Origin: Microbacterium elymi
Lineage (GTDB): Bacteria; Actinomycetota; Actinomycetes; Actinomycetales; Microbacteriaceae
Length of the DNA stretch: 64,000 nucleotides
Direction of reading: 5' to 3'
Assembly (NCBI RefSeq): GCF_021582895.2
Contig: NZ_CP091139.2
Span: 1,426,001-1,490,000 of the forward strand
The translations under genes and the position numbers were made by a program. The notes beneath the pieces were generated by a model. That model made no database searches and was not told where the DNA came from. It saw nothing but the letters and a program-made list of their open reading frames with translations. How positions within the stretch are numbered: the stretch's first letter is position 1; the number at the start of each line of letters is the position of its first letter. This document shows positions 8,652 to 19,462 of this stretch, piece by piece.

Positions 8652-10254
8652 ATGCGAGCACACTACGCAGACCTGTGGCAGGCCGTCGCACGCGCCCTGC
8701 CCGACCGCACGGCCCTGCAGAGCATCGACGGCGAGCGCTGGACGTATGAGCGCTTCGCCCGCGAGTCCGGCGCCCTGGCGGCATCCCTGGGCGCGCACGG
8801 CGTGCGCCCGGGCGATGCCGTCGCGATCCTTCTGTACAACCGTCCCGAGTTCCTGATCACGTTCTTCGCCTGCCTGGCCAGCGGGATGATCCCGGTGCCG
8901 CTGAACTACCGGCTTGCGCGCGGGCGAGGTCGCCGCACTGCTGGACGACTCCGGCGCCGCGGTGCTGATCCACCCGACCTCGCTCACGCCGGTGGCGACG
9001 GATGCCGCGGCCCAGGCCGCCGGCGACGTGCTGCTGAGCGTCGTCGACGACGACACCGCGCCCGCGCCGGGTCTGAGCTGGGCGGACGCGGTCGCCGGCG
9101 ACACCCCGCTGCCGCCGGCCGCCCCGGACGGCGCCGAGCTGTGGATCTACACCGGCGGGACGACCGGCCGCCCCAAGGCGGTGCGCTGGGACGAGCAGGA
9201 CATGTTCGAGGTGCAGATGTTCGCCACCTACTCGCTCTCCGAGCGCCCGTGGCCGCACACCCTCGACGAGGCCGTGGCCATCGCGAGCGACCGCTCGTAT
9301 CCGCCGATGGTGAACCTGCCGTTGGCGCCGTTCATGCACGGCACGGCGCTGACGACGTCGATGAACACCCTCACGATCGGCGGCACCGTGCTGATCACCG
9401 GCTCGGCCCGGCTGGACGCCGAAGCCGCCGTGCGATTCGCCAACGTTGCGCACGCGACCCGGGTGATCGTCGCCGGCGACGCGGTGACCATCCCGCTGGT
9501 CGACGCCGCCGAGCGGCTGGGCGTGCGTCTGGAGACGGTCACGTCGGTGATGAGCTCGGGCATGCGGTTCAGCCCGGAGAGCAAGCGCCGGCTGCACGAG
9601 CTCGGCGATCTTTCCATCTTCGACCTGCTGGCCTCGACCGAGGGCGGCGGGTTCGCCGTGACCACCACGACCGGCGTCGACAATCTGCCGGGGCGGCCGC
9701 AGCTGTTCCCGACCGCGGTCGTGCTGGACGAGCAGCGGCACGAGATCCAGGACCGGCCCGGGGCGCTGGGCGTGCTCGCCCAGCGCGGCGCACTGCCGCT
9801 GGGCTACCACGGCGACGCCGAGAAGACGGCGGCCACCTTCCCTATCATCGACGGCGTCCGTCACGTGGTGCCCGGCGACTGGGTCCGGGTGGAGGACGAC
9901 CGTCACATCGAGTTCCTCGGCCGCGGCAGCGGCGTCATCAACACCGGCGGCGAGAAGGTCTACCCGCTCGAGGTCGAGGAGGCGCTGCTGTCCCATCCCG
10001 CCGTGGCGGACGCGGTCGTGCTCGGCGCCCCGGACCCCCGGTTCGGCGAGGTCGTGACGGCGGTGGTGCAGCGCGGAGCGGACGTCACCCCGGACGAGCT
10101 GCTCGCCCACGTGGACAGCCTGCTGGCCGGGTACAAGAAGCCGCGGCACATCCTGTTCCGCGCCTCCATGGACCGCACGCCCACCGGCAAGGTCGACATC
10201 GGCTCGCTCCGGGACGAGGTCGTGCGCGATCGCAACCAGAAGGGGTCCGCATGA
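8652..10254 (+). CDS. AMP-dependent acyl/aryl-CoA ligase, one frame break
   Basis: About 533 residues after repair. The AMP-binding P-loop YTGGTTGRPKAV, the YHGDAEKTAATFP motif, the hinge region (GRGSGVINTGGEK) and the catalytic lysine in PTGKVDIG are present, so it should activate a carboxylic acid to its CoA thioester at the cost of ATP. The break near 8922 is GGCTGCGC read as GGCTTGCGC. It starts three bases after the SDR stop and its own stop overlaps the amidohydrolase ATG. It most likely makes the CoA substrate for the rest of the operon. Confidence 0.9.
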
Positions 10255-11126
10255 CCGATCTCGACCGCATCCGCGCCATTGACACCCATGTGCACATCCA
10301 GGTCGATGACAGCGGCCACTTCGGCGCATCCGACGAGCAGCGCGAGGCGATGGACCGCTACTTCGGCAGCGGCGAGCCGACCCGCACCGTCGATGAGACC
10401 GCCGCGTACTACCGCGAGCGCGACATGATGGCCGTGGTGTTCACGGTGGATGCCACCACCAACACCGGTCATGCCCCGAACAGCATCGACGACATCGTGG
10501 CGGGCGCGGCGCGCAACGCCGACACCCTCATCGCGTTCGGGTCGGTCGATCCGCTGCAGGGCGACGCGGCGCTGGCCGAACTGCACCGGCAGGCCGGCGA
10601 CCTCGGGGTGCGGGGGTTCAAATTCCATCCGACGGTGCAGGGCTTCGACCCGTCGGCGCCCGAGTTCGACCCGCTGTTCGCCGCCATCGAGCAGCTGCGT
10701 CTGCCGATCGTCGTGCACACCGGGCAGACCGGGGTGGGTGCAGGCGTCCCGGGAGGACTGGGTCTGCGGCTGGGCCTGTCCAACCCGATGCTGCTGGACG
10801 ACGTCGCGGCACGGCATCCGGAACTCCCCATCATCCTGGCGCACCCCAGCGTCCCATGGCAGGACGAGGCGATCTCGATCGCGACGCACAAGGCGAACGT
10901 GTGGATCGACCTGTCCGGGTGGTCGCCGAAGTACTTCAGCCCGGCGCTGGTGCGCGCCACCCGCACCTATCTGAAGCACAAGATGCTCTTCGGCTCGGAC
11001 TTCCCGGCGCTCACCCCCGACCGCTGGCTGCGCGACTTCGCCGGGCTCGAGCTGCCCGACGAGGTGGTCCGGCTCGTGCTCAAGGACAACGCCGTGCGCC
11101 TGCTGGGGCTCGAAGGGGGATCATGA
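10251..11126 (+). CDS. Amidohydrolase_2-family metal-dependent hydrolase/decarboxylase
   Basis: 291 residues of the ACMSD/OMPDC-type TIM barrel. The metal-binding set is visible: DTHVHI at the N-terminus, KFHPTVQ, VVHTGQTG, LAHPSVPW and GSDFPAL. Family members hydrolyse lactones or decarboxylate aromatic or dicarboxylic acids without oxygen. It is coupled by ATGA overlaps to the ligase before it and the acyl-CoA dehydrogenase after it, so its substrate should be an intermediate of the same pathway. No frame break. Confidence 0.85.
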   Translation: MTDLDRIRAIDTHVHIQVDDSGHFGASDEQREAMDRYFGSGEPTRTVDETAAYYRERDMMAVVFTVDATTNTGHAPNSIDDIVAGAARNADTLIAFGSVDPLQGDAALAELHRQAGDLGVRGFKFHPTVQGFDPSAPEFDPLFAAIEQLRLPIVVHTGQTGVGAGVPGGLGLRLGLSNPMLLDDVAARHPELPIILAHPSVPWQDEAISIATHKANVWIDLSGWSPKYFSPALVRATRTYLKHKMLFGSDFPALTPDRWLRDFAGLELPDEVVRLVLKDNAVRLLGLEGGS

Positions 11127-12307
11127 CCGACGGCCCCGTGGAACTGGACTATCCCGGAGACCTGCTCGGCTTCGCCGACGATCTGACCGCCGCCGAGAAG
11201 GCGAAGCTGGCCGAGCTGCGCGCGTACTTGGACGAGAACGTGCGTCCGGTACTCGTGGAGCGGTGGGAACGCGGCGACAACCTCGCCGACTTCCGCCGTC
11301 CTCTGGCCGCGCTCGATCTGCTCGATGCGCCCGAGCTCCTCGACGACGAGGGGATGCTGCGCCCGCTGTACCGCGGATTCGTCACCCTCGAGCTGTGCCG
11401 GCTCGACCTGGCCATGTCGATCACGTACGGCGGCCAGGTGGGCATGTTCCGCACCCTCGTCCACGCCGGCGGCAAGCCGGAGCAGATCGCCGCCTGGGAC
11501 ACCGGCATCCTGGACTTCAGCTTCACCGGATGCTTCGCCCTGAGCGAGCCGGACCACGGCTCGGATGTCGCCGGCGGGATGGCCACGACAGCGCGGCGCA
11601 CCGCGGACGGCTGGGTGATCGACGGCGCCAAGCGCTGGATCGGCAACGCCACGATCTCGGACAACCTCGTCATCGTCGCCCGCGAGGCCGACGGGGATCG
11701 TGTGCTCGCGTTCGTCGTGCCCGCCGACTCTCCGGGCGTGCGCCGCACCGTGATCGCGCACAAGGGCGCGGCACGGCTCGTGCACAACGCCGACATCCTG
11801 CTCGAGGGCGTGCTCGTGCCCGAGGAACGACGCCTGCCGCGGATCGAGGGGTTCCGCGACATCAACCGGGCATTCCGCCGGCTGCGCGCCGACATCGCCT
11901 GGAGTTCGGCTGGTATGCAGTTGGGGGCATATGTCGCGGCCCTGCACTATGCGCAGCACCGCGAGCAGTTCGGACGCCCCATCGCCGGCTTCCAGCTGAT
12001 CCAGGACAAGCTCGTGCAGATCGTCGGCAACATCGCCCAGACGCTCGCGCTCGCGGTGCGCACGACGACCCATCCGATCGCCGACGACGTGTCGGCGAGC
12101 CTGGTCAAGCGCGTCGCCGCCGACCGTCTGCGCGAGTCGGTCGCGCTGGCCCGCGAGACGATGGGCGGCAACGGCATCCTGCTCACCGGCGACGCGATGC
12201 GCTTCTTCGGCGACGCCGAGGCGATGTACACGTTCGAGGGCACCCGCGAGATCAACACGCTCATCGTCGGCCGGGCACTGACCGGGCACAGCGCGTTCGT
12301 CCGCTGA
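11123..12307 (+). CDS. Acyl-CoA dehydrogenase (glutaryl-CoA dehydrogenase-like)
   Basis: 394 residues with the usual flavin and substrate motifs: CFALSEPDHGSD, KRWIGNAT, the FGRPIAGFQLIQDKL arginine region, and the catalytic glutamate in YTFEGTREINTL. The ending (FEGTREINTLIVGRALTG) is close to glutaryl-CoA dehydrogenases rather than medium-chain enzymes. Start overlaps the amidohydrolase stop. It ends the operon and faces the aromatic lyase gene with only 22 bases between stops. No frame break. Confidence 0.9.
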   Translation: MTDGPVELDYPGDLLGFADDLTAAEKAKLAELRAYLDENVRPVLVERWERGDNLADFRRPLAALDLLDAPELLDDEGMLRPLYRGFVTLELCRLDLAMSITYGGQVGMFRTLVHAGGKPEQIAAWDTGILDFSFTGCFALSEPDHGSDVAGGMATTARRTADGWVIDGAKRWIGNATISDNLVIVAREADGDRVLAFVVPADSPGVRRTVIAHKGAARLVHNADILLEGVLVPEERRLPRIEGFRDINRAFRRLRADIAWSSAGMQLGAYVAALHYAQHREQFGRPIAGFQLIQDKLVQIVGNIAQTLALAVRTTTHPIADDVSASLVKRVAADRLRESVALARETMGGNGILLTGDAMRFFGDAEAMYTFEGTREINTLIVGRALTGHSAFVR

Positions 12308-12329
12308 CCGCAGCCGGCCTGTGCGCCGA

Positions 12330-13973
12330 TCAGCGATCGTCGTGTGCGCGGAGCTTTCGGTTCACGGCATCGACGGAACGCAGTATGGACCCGTCCGTGT
12401 CGAGCCCGGCGATCAGGCCCTCGACCATCGGCTGGACCAGCTGATCCATGTCGTTGAACATCAGCGGTCCGTCGCCGATCTGCTTCGGCGTCGCCGCAGC
12501 GCGCGCCGCCTCATACAGTCCGATCGTGGCGGGCGAGAGGATCTCCCGGGCGTCGTAGGTGTCGCGCATCTGCTTCGCCCTCAGCTCGACCGCCTGCACC
12601 GCCACGAACAGCGAGACCGCCAGGAAGTGCGTGAAGACGTCGAGGGTCTCACGTGCAAGGTTGGCCGAGTTCATCGCCTGGCTGTTCACGTTCTGGTTGA
12701 ACTGCTCCGCATGGGTGGGGAAGCGGTCGACGATCGACTGCCCGTAGAAGCCCATCAGCGGCATCATCTGATTGACCGCCACTTGCAGCGACTTCAGCCC
12801 CACGCTCATGCCGTCCATGTGCCCGGTCAACGACGGTGCCAGACCGTGGTTGAACTCGGGTGCCATCAGCAGCGCCGTCTGCACGTCGATGTGCTTCGCC
12901 ATCAGTCCCAGGTGGTACCGCAGCTGGTCCATCGCGACGCCGGTGTACTGGGCGAGGAAGTTCCCGGTGTGCAGGATCTCGCCGCGCTCCCCGTCGACGA
13001 GGGGGTTGTCGCTCGCGCTGTTGGACTCCACCTCGATCTGGCGCTTGACCGTCACCATCCCGTCCACGATGGGTCCGATGTACTGCGGCAGGCACCGCAG
13101 CGAGTACCGGTCCTGGATGAGCACCCCCTCCGGGCGATCGCGCGCACCCCCTTCCTCGTTGCGGATGGCCGCCGAACCGGTCACGAGATCGATCATCGCG
13201 GCGGCCGTGAAAATCTGGCCCGGGTGCGGCTTGACCGCCTGCACGAACGGGGCGAAGCTCTGGTCCGTCGCCAACAGCGCCTGGGCGTACAGCGCATGCA
13301 CGCCGAAGCCGACGGAAGCCAGGTCGAAGGCACGGTTCACCGCGACAGCCGCTACCGCGGTGCACGCTGCCGTTCCGTTGTTCAGCGCGAGCCCCTCCTT
13401 CGGCTTGGAGCTCGAGGGGCTCCAGGCCGAGTCGTGCGAGAACGGTGAGCGCGTCCAACTCCTCCCCCTCGTAGTCCACGAGGAACCCGGCGTCAAGCCC
13501 GAGGATCGCGCCCGCGATGTAGCTCAGCGGCACGAGGTCGCCGCTGGCTCCGATCGAGCCTCGCTGGTACACCTGCGGCACGGCGTCCGCATTCAGGAAT
13601 GTCGCGTACCGCTGGACGATCTCGAGGCGGATTGCCGATGCCCCCTTCACGAGCGAATTCGCGCGCAGCGCATCGCCGCGCGCACCTCCTCGGCGGGAAG
13701 CCGCGGCCCGGTCGCCGTCTTGTGCTGCCAGAGCGCCAGTCGCTCGAGCTCGACGAGCTGGTCGGCCGGCACGTGGTGGTCGGCCATGGCGCCGAACAGG
13801 GTCGAGACCCCGTAGACCGCCTCACCGCGGGCCAGCGCATCACGCACGACGTCCCTCGACCGCTCCATCCGTGCCCGCACGTCCGGATCGCCGGTGATCT
13901 CCACCGGTTCGCCATTGGCCACAGCGGCGATCTGCTCGACCGAGAGCCCCTCACCCGAGATGATGACAGTCAT
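12330..13973 (-). CDS. Aromatic amino acid ammonia-lyase/aminomutase, PAL-like (MIO enzyme), frame broken twice
   Basis: About 547 residues after repair. The self-cyclising Ala-Ser-Gly of the MIO cofactor lies in GSIGASGDLVPLSYIAG. Also visible are the catalytic Tyr (VYGVSTLFG), DNPLVDG and DRFPTHAEQFNQNVNSQ. The layout and wording follow cyanobacterial phenylalanine ammonia-lyase more than histidine ammonia-lyase (for example IQDRYSLRCLPQYIGPIVDG). At the substrate-selectivity pair, where PAL has Phe-Leu and HAL Ser-His, this protein shows Gln-His (LALWQHKTATG). Frame breaks lie near 13665 and 13410. Start is MTVIISGEG; an ATG 18 bases earlier is possible. Neighbours are a LysR regulator and amino acid transport genes. 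Confidence 0.88.
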
Positions 13974-14125
13974 AATCCATCCGTTCCGCATCGGTGCCCG
14001 GACCTTCGTCGGTCCGGGACAGGCGAATCACGCCTCCCTGCGATCGTGCCCCGGCCGACAGCGCGGACGGAAACAGCGAGTGCGTCCGGATAGACAATCC
14101 CGAGTTGTGAAAGGGATCGGCCGTG

Positions 14126-15041
14126 TCAGCGGCCGGGATGCTCGATCGATGACACGAGTGCGGTCTCCCGCTCTCGCACGCGGCGTGCCGCGTCGACGAA
14201 GTCGCGGATGAGCGGACTCTCCTGATCAGCCCGCCACGCGATCGCGCACTCGGTGCCGGGGACATCCCGGATCGGGACGAACCGGACATCCGGATGCGGG
14301 GTCAGCCGGGCCGCACAGGCGGACGAGATGCTCAGGGCACGTCCGGAGGCGACGATCTCGATCTCCTCGGCGTGGGAACGGGCGAGGATCGGGGCAGGCA
14401 TGGGGGTCGCGCGATGATCGGCCAGGGTCCAGAACCGGTGATAGCGCTCATCGGTGGCGTTGCTGACCGTGATCCGCTCGCCGAGCAGCTCCGCGACCGC
14501 GACATCCGGCTGCGCGGCGATGGGATGGCGGGACGGTACGACCACGACGCGGGGCTCCACGAAAAGTCGCTCGGTGCGCAGTCCGGGAACGTCGATGGGA
14601 AGGCGCACGACGGCGACGTCCGAGGAGCGGTCGGCCAGGCCCGCACTCGGGTCGGCGAATGTGAACTGTCGCGTCACGATCTCGGAGCCCGGTCGCGCGT
14701 GGCGGAACTCCGCCAGTATCGGCTCGGTCAGTTCCAAGGCACCGAGCACGATGAGACCGAGCTGCAGGATCCCCGGGTCGCCGCGGATCGCCTCCACACC
14801 GGCATCCAGCTCGGCGAGTGCTCGGCGGCAGGCCTGCACGAACAGCTCGCCGGCCGGCGTCAGTTCGACGGCGCGGGTCGTGCGCGTGAACAGCGTGACC
14901 CCGACCTCGGCCTCGAGCGTGGCGATCTGCTTGCTCAGCGCCTGCTGCGAGACGAACAGCTTGCGCCGCGGTACGCCCGAAGTGCAGGTTGTCGGCCAGC
15001 GCGACGAACGCGCGGAGGCGCCGGATCGAATCCACAACCAT
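14126..15041 (-). CDS. LysR-family transcriptional regulator, one frame break
   Basis: About 305 residues. The N-terminal helix-turn-helix reads LRAFVALADNLHFGRTAAQLF then VSQQALSKQIATLE once an extra A near 14961 (GCAAGCTG for GCAGCTG) is removed. A periplasmic-binding-like effector domain follows (FRHARPGSEIV, VVVPSRHPIA). It is divergent from the amino acid ABC transporter genes, with about 100 bases between, and likely controls them and perhaps the lyase. The start is the ATG giving MVVDSIRRL. The 150 bases between its stop and the lyase start hold nothing I can name. Confidence 0.88.
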
Positions 15042-15140
15042 TGATTGTACATCCGGGCAGAGAAGCTGTTTCAGATCCCGCTCCCGCCGCGCAATGATGG
15101 CCCAAAGCCGATGTCGTCTGAGCAGAAGTGGTGACCCACC

Positions 15141-15934
15141 GTGACACAGCGCAGTCGCTCCACATCCCGCCCCGCGCACGTGGTGACGAGCAGCGAGGGA
15201 ACACCGCTGCTCGAGCTCTCCGACATCCGGGTGTCCTTCGGCCACGTCACCGTCGTGAACGAGGTGTCGCTGGATGTCCACGCCGGCGAGGTGATCGCGC
15301 TGATCGGGCCCAGCGGCGCGGGAAAGAGCACCCTGCTCGCGAGCATCAACCGCTTGGAATCGCCGGACTCGGGGACGATGAGCTTCAACGGGCGCATCGT
15401 CGGCTCGGATCGCCGCTCCCTGAACGCCCTCCGCCGCGATGTCGGCATGGTGTTCCAGCAGTTCAACCTCTTCCCGCATCTGACCGCGTACGAGAACGTG
15501 ATGCTCGCCCAGATGCACACGCTGGGCAGATCCAAGGCGGACGCACGCATCCGGGCCGAGCAGGAGCTGACGCGTGTGGGTCTGGCCGAACACGCCGACA
15601 AGAAGCCCGCGCAGTGCTCAGGAGGTCAGCAGGAGCGCATCGCGATCGCCCGCGCTCTGGCGATGGATCCTCAGCTCATGCTCTTCGACGAGCCGACCGC
15701 CTCCCTGGACCCCGAGCTCAGCGTCGAGGTGCTCAGCACGATGCGCCGGCTCGCGGACGAGGGGATGACGATGATCGTCTGCACCCACGAGATGCAGTTC
15801 GCCGAGGACGTGTCCGACCGGGTGATCTTCATGTGCGACGGAGCGCTCCTCGAGGAGGGCCCGCCTGAGATCCTGCTGCGCACCCCCAGCACGCCCGCAT
15901 CCAGCAGTTCCTCACCGCATATCGAGGCCGATGA
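15141..15934 (+). CDS. Polar amino acid ABC transporter, ATP-binding protein
   Basis: About 264 residues with Walker A (GPSGAGKST), Q-loop (FQQFNLFPH), signature ([15 protein letters not shown]), Walker B ([12 protein letters not shown]) and the H-loop (THEMQFA). These are typical of the GlnQ/HisP class for polar amino acids. A C is missing from the C run near 15888, which shifts the last dozen codons. Repaired, the protein ends [10 protein letters not shown] and its stop overlaps the next ATG. GTG start. It powers the two permeases that follow. Confidence 0.92.
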
Positions 15935-16578
15935 TGTGGGACCTGCTCGAACTGCTCGCGAGAGGCGTCGGGACGACGGTGCTCATCACGGTGCTGTCGT
16001 TCGTCGTCGGGGCCGTGCTCGCGGTTCCCCTCGTGCTCCTGCGGCGATCGCCGAGGAGGTGGCTGCGGCTGCCCGCGCTGGCGGTCGTCGAGCTGACACG
16101 CGCCGTCCCACCACTGGTCTGGCTGTTCATCGTGTACTACGGCATCGGCTCGGGTGCGGTCAAGCTCGACACCCTGCAGGCATCGGTCATCGGACTCGGC
16201 CTCATCTCGGCCGCGTACCTGACGGAGATCTACCGCGCCGGCCTGGACGGCCTGCCGAAAGGTCAGTGGGAGGCATCCACCGCACTCGGGATGCCACGCC
16301 TCGCCTCGGCGCGGACCGTCATCCTGCCGCAGGCGGTGGTGACCATCATCCCGCCTGCGGCGACCTATGCGATCGGCCTGCTGAAGGACAGCGCGGTGGC
16401 CTCGGTGATCGGCGCGAAGGACATCACGTTCTATGCCAATCAGCAGACGCAGGTCGATCTCAACGGCCTCGGCAACTTCGCGGTCGCGGGGCTTCTGTAC
16501 ATCGCCCTGAGCATCCCGGTCGCCGTTCTGGGACGCGCCGTGGACCGCCGGCTGTCCAGAAGGCTGGTCGGCGCATGA
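15931..16578 (+). CDS. Polar amino acid ABC transporter permease 1
   Basis: 215 residues, about five membrane helices, with the HisM/GlnP-type EAA loop ([22 protein letters not shown]). It sits between the ATPase and a second permease with ATGA overlaps on both sides. No frame break. Confidence 0.92.
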   Translation: MMWDLLELLARGVGTTVLITVLSFVVGAVLAVPLVLLRRSPRRWLRLPALAVVELTRAVPPLVWLFIVYYGIGSGAVKLDTLQASVIGLGLISAAYLTEIYRAGLDGLPKGQWEASTALGMPRLASARTVILPQAVVTIIPPAATYAIGLLKDSAVASVIGAKDITFYANQQTQVDLNGLGNFAVAGLLYIALSIPVAVLGRAVDRRLSRRLVGA

Positions 16579-17267
16579 ACGATCTGCTGAGCCAATGGGG
16601 CCTCCTGCTGCCCACGCCTTGCCCGGCCTGCTGGTCACAGCGCAAGCTCACGGTGCTCTCCCTCGTGTTCGGCCTCCCCTTCGGCATCGTGCTCGCGGTC
16701 GGGACCCTGGCCTCACCCCGCGCCCTCCGCTGGCCGGTGATCACGATCGTGGAGATCGGCCGCGGTCTTCCGGCGCTGATCCTGCTGTATCTGGTCTACA
16801 ACGGCCTGCCGCAGGTGAACGTGCTGTTGAGCAGCTTCCCGCCGCGGTGCTGGCCATCGCCCTGACGACGGGCGCCTACTCGGCAGAGGTGTTCCGCGCC
16901 GGCATCCAGGCCGTACCGAAGGGACAGCGTGAGGCCAGTCGGGCGTTGGGGCTGAGCAGCTGGAACGAGTTCCGCCTGGTGGTGCCTCCCAGGCCGTCCG
17001 GATCGTCATCCCCCCGCTGATCGGTCTTTCGATCATCACCTTCCAGGGCACATCCCTCGCGTACGCGATCTCCGTGCCGGAGCTTCTCAGCCGCGCCTAC
17101 AACGCCGGCACCATCACGTTCCAATTCCTCCCGCCGCTCACTCTCGCGGGGATCCTCTACGGGGTCGTCTCACTCATCGGCGTCGCCCTGCTCGGCATCC
17201 GTCGGCGCAGACGTCCGCGTCCGCAGATAAGCCACCCCCGCTGCCGAGCAAGAGCATCCCGTTCTGA
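16575..17267 (+). CDS. Polar amino acid ABC transporter permease 2, several frame breaks
   Basis: About 230 residues after repair, again HisM/GlnP-like with the EAA loop ([25 protein letters not shown], read across a break). Breaks near 16607, 16651 (GCAAGCTC), 16845, 16990 (C run) and 17220 cancel out, since start and inferred stop are in the same frame. The chosen end reads [12 protein letters not shown]. It pairs with the preceding permease. Confidence 0.85.
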
Positions 17268-17314
17268 CGCGGCACACCGACCGCACGACACCCGAACACC
17301 ACAAGGAGCACCCG

Positions 17315-18151
17315 ATGTCCATCACACGAACTGCGCCGGCCGTGGCCGTCACCGCCATGCTGGCGATCGCGCTGAGCGCATGCGCGGCCACCGCCGCCGG
17401 CGAGCAGCCCGGCCGACTGGAGCCCCGCCCATGCGGAGCTCGAGACGATCACGCCGGGCACCCTGACGGTCGCCGCGTACGTGTCTCCCCCGTACACGGT
17501 CGACGATGGCGGGACGATCAAGGGCGTCGACGGCGACATCGTCGCCAAGATCGCCACAATGGAGTGCCTGACCCTGGACATCTCCTCCGTCGCCGGGGCG
17601 GCACTCCCCTCGACGATCGATTCCGGACGCGCCGACATCGCCATCGGAGGCGTATATGCGAGCCCGGATCGAGCCAAGAGCTTCAGCCTCACCGATGCGA
17701 TGTACCTCGACCAGGCGGCGATCCTCTCCCGTGATGGCATCGACTCGCTGGCGGGCCTGAAGGGCAAGCAGCTCGGCGTCATCCAGGGGTACCTGTGGAA
17801 CGCGGAGTTCCAGGCCGCACTGGGTGCCGACGCCGTCAAGGTCTACCAGACCTCGGCATCGCTGATCGCCGACATCAAGAACGGGCGGGTGAATGCCGGG
17901 GCCTTCACCAGCGCCGAGGCCTCGCTGCGTGCCGCCGAGGACACGGCACTCACGGCCAAGCCTCGCGCCCACCGCCGACATCCCCTCCAGTCAGAAGCCG
18001 AACGACGTCGTCCTCCTGCTGAACAAGAAGGCGGCCTCGCTCACCGAGGCGATGAATGCGGACATCGCCACGCTGCTCGACGAGGGCAGGCATCGCCGAC
18101 ATCCTGAGCGCGAACGGTCTCGACCCGTCGCTCGCGGCGACCGGAAAGTGA
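17315..18151 (+). CDS. Amino acid ABC transporter substrate-binding lipoprotein, frame breaks
   Basis: About 278 residues. A lipoprotein signal peptide ends in the lipobox LSAC, followed by a SBP_bac_3-type domain: TLTVAAYVSPPYTVDDGG, DIAIGGVYASPDRAKSFSLT, LKGKQLGVIQGYLW. Breaks lie near 17413, 17965 and 18090. The repaired end (DILSANGLDPSLAATGK) overlaps the oxidase start by GTGA. It delivers an amino-acid-like ligand to the permease pair, and its coupling to an amine oxidase suggests that ligand is the oxidase substrate. Confidence 0.88.
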
Positions 18152-19338
18152 ATGCGGACGAAATGGGCAGCGGATACTCGCACATCGTCATCGGCGCCGG
18201 CGCGATCGGCAGCGCCACGGCGTACGCGCTGGCCGACGCCGGGGCGGACCGCGTGCTCGTGATCGAGCAGTTCGATCTCATCCACGGATTCGGCTCGTCC
18301 GGAGATCACTCGAGGATCATCCGTCACGCCTACCAGAGCACTGACTACACCGGACTGACACCGGCGATGTTCCGCGCGTGGGAGACGATCGAGAACAGGT
18401 CGGGATGCAAGCTGTACACCCGCACCGGCGGACTCGATCTGGCCCAGACGGGCACTCCCGGTGAGGACGTGCTGTACTCATACAAGGCGGCACTGGATGC
18501 CCGATCCCATCCGTACGAGAACCTGACCGTCGACGAGATCAGGGCCCGCTACCCGCAGTGGCGTCTGGACGACGATGTCGTCGGGATCTTCCAGCAGGAC
18601 GGCGGTCTGCTCGACATCCGTCGAGCGGTCTCGACCATGACATCCCTCGCCCTGTCGGCGGGCGTGACCTTCCTCCCGCGTACGACCGTGACCGGCATCG
18701 ACGTCCGTGACCGCGGAGTGTCGGTGTCCACCTCGGCGGGCGCCTTCGACGCCGACAACCTCGTGGTCGCCGTGGGGTCGTGGATCCAGGACCTGACCGC
18801 GGATCTCGGTCTCGACCTGCCCATCACCCTGTCTCAGGAGCAGGTGACATACGTCGCGACACCGCAGTTGAACGCGTTCCGACCCGAGGACTTCCCCGTC
18901 TGGCTGTACCACGGCGAGGCCTACGGCGACTTCTACGGCTTTCCCGTCTACGGAGAGGCCGCCATCAAGATCGGGCGCGACATGCGCGCGCATTTCATCG
19001 AACGTGACCAGCGTCGATTCGACCCGGATGCGGAAGAGGCCGCCTACCTCGTGGAGTTTCTGCGACGCCATCTGCCCGATGGCGTCGGCCCGGTCCTCAT
19101 GAGCCGCACGTGCGTCTACGACCTGACCCCCGATCGCGACTTCATCCTGGACACTCTGCCGGGAAGTCCGCACGTCGCCGTCTTCGTCGGCGCCGGGCAC
19201 GCGGGAAAGTTCGCAGCCCTCGTCGGCTCGATCCTCGCCGACCTCGTGACGGCCGGGGCGACGGAACACGAGATTTCACCGTTTCAGATCACCCGCGCGG
19301 CGCTCACGGACCGGGGGTTCCATCCGGTCTGGGCCTGA
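18148..19338 (+). CDS. Monomeric sarcosine oxidase/N-methyl amino acid oxidase-family flavoenzyme
   Basis: 396 residues, no frame break. An N-terminal FAD motif (VIGAGAIGSATAY), SSGDHSRIIRHAY as in sarcosine and N-methyltryptophan oxidases, and a Cys in SRTCVYDLTPDRDF at the place of covalent flavin attachment. It should oxidise an N-methylated or secondary amino acid, giving aldehyde or imine and hydrogen peroxide. The GTG start overlapping the binding-protein stop is preferred; an ATG 15 bases later (MGSGYSH) is also possible. It closes the amino acid uptake operon. Confidence 0.88.
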   Translation: MNADEMGSGYSHIVIGAGAIGSATAYALADAGADRVLVIEQFDLIHGFGSSGDHSRIIRHAYQSTDYTGLTPAMFRAWETIENRSGCKLYTRTGGLDLAQTGTPGEDVLYSYKAALDARSHPYENLTVDEIRARYPQWRLDDDVVGIFQQDGGLLDIRRAVSTMTSLALSAGVTFLPRTTVTGIDVRDRGVSVSTSAGAFDADNLVVAVGSWIQDLTADLGLDLPITLSQEQVTYVATPQLNAFRPEDFPVWLYHGEAYGDFYGFPVYGEAAIKIGRDMRAHFIERDQRRFDPDAEEAAYLVEFLRRHLPDGVGPVLMSRTCVYDLTPDRDFILDTLPGSPHVAVFVGAGHAGKFAALVGSILADLVTAGATEHEISPFQITRAALTDRGFHPVWA

Positions 19339-19388
19339 CCAACCGGCACACTGCTGAAGAGTTACCTGCTGTCCCCTTGACTTGAGTC

Positions 19389-19401
19389 TCAGGTTACCTG
19401 A
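19389..19401. promoter_or_regulatory. Palindromic operator TCAGGTTACCTGA upstream of Liv operon 1
   Basis: Perfect palindrome about 62 bases before the first gene of the branched-chain-type transporter. It matches the sites before the alcohol dehydrogenase and MaoC genes. Confidence 0.65.
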
Positions 19402-19462
19402 TACTGGGGCGATCGGATCCGCAGCGATGTGGATCGACGAAGGTCGAGGAGGACCTGACGCC

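Noticed and set aside
9960..10979. Long antisense frames opposite the ligase and amidohydrolase genes
   Set aside because: High GC makes long antisense frames common. Their products are His/Arg/Gly-rich and match no family.
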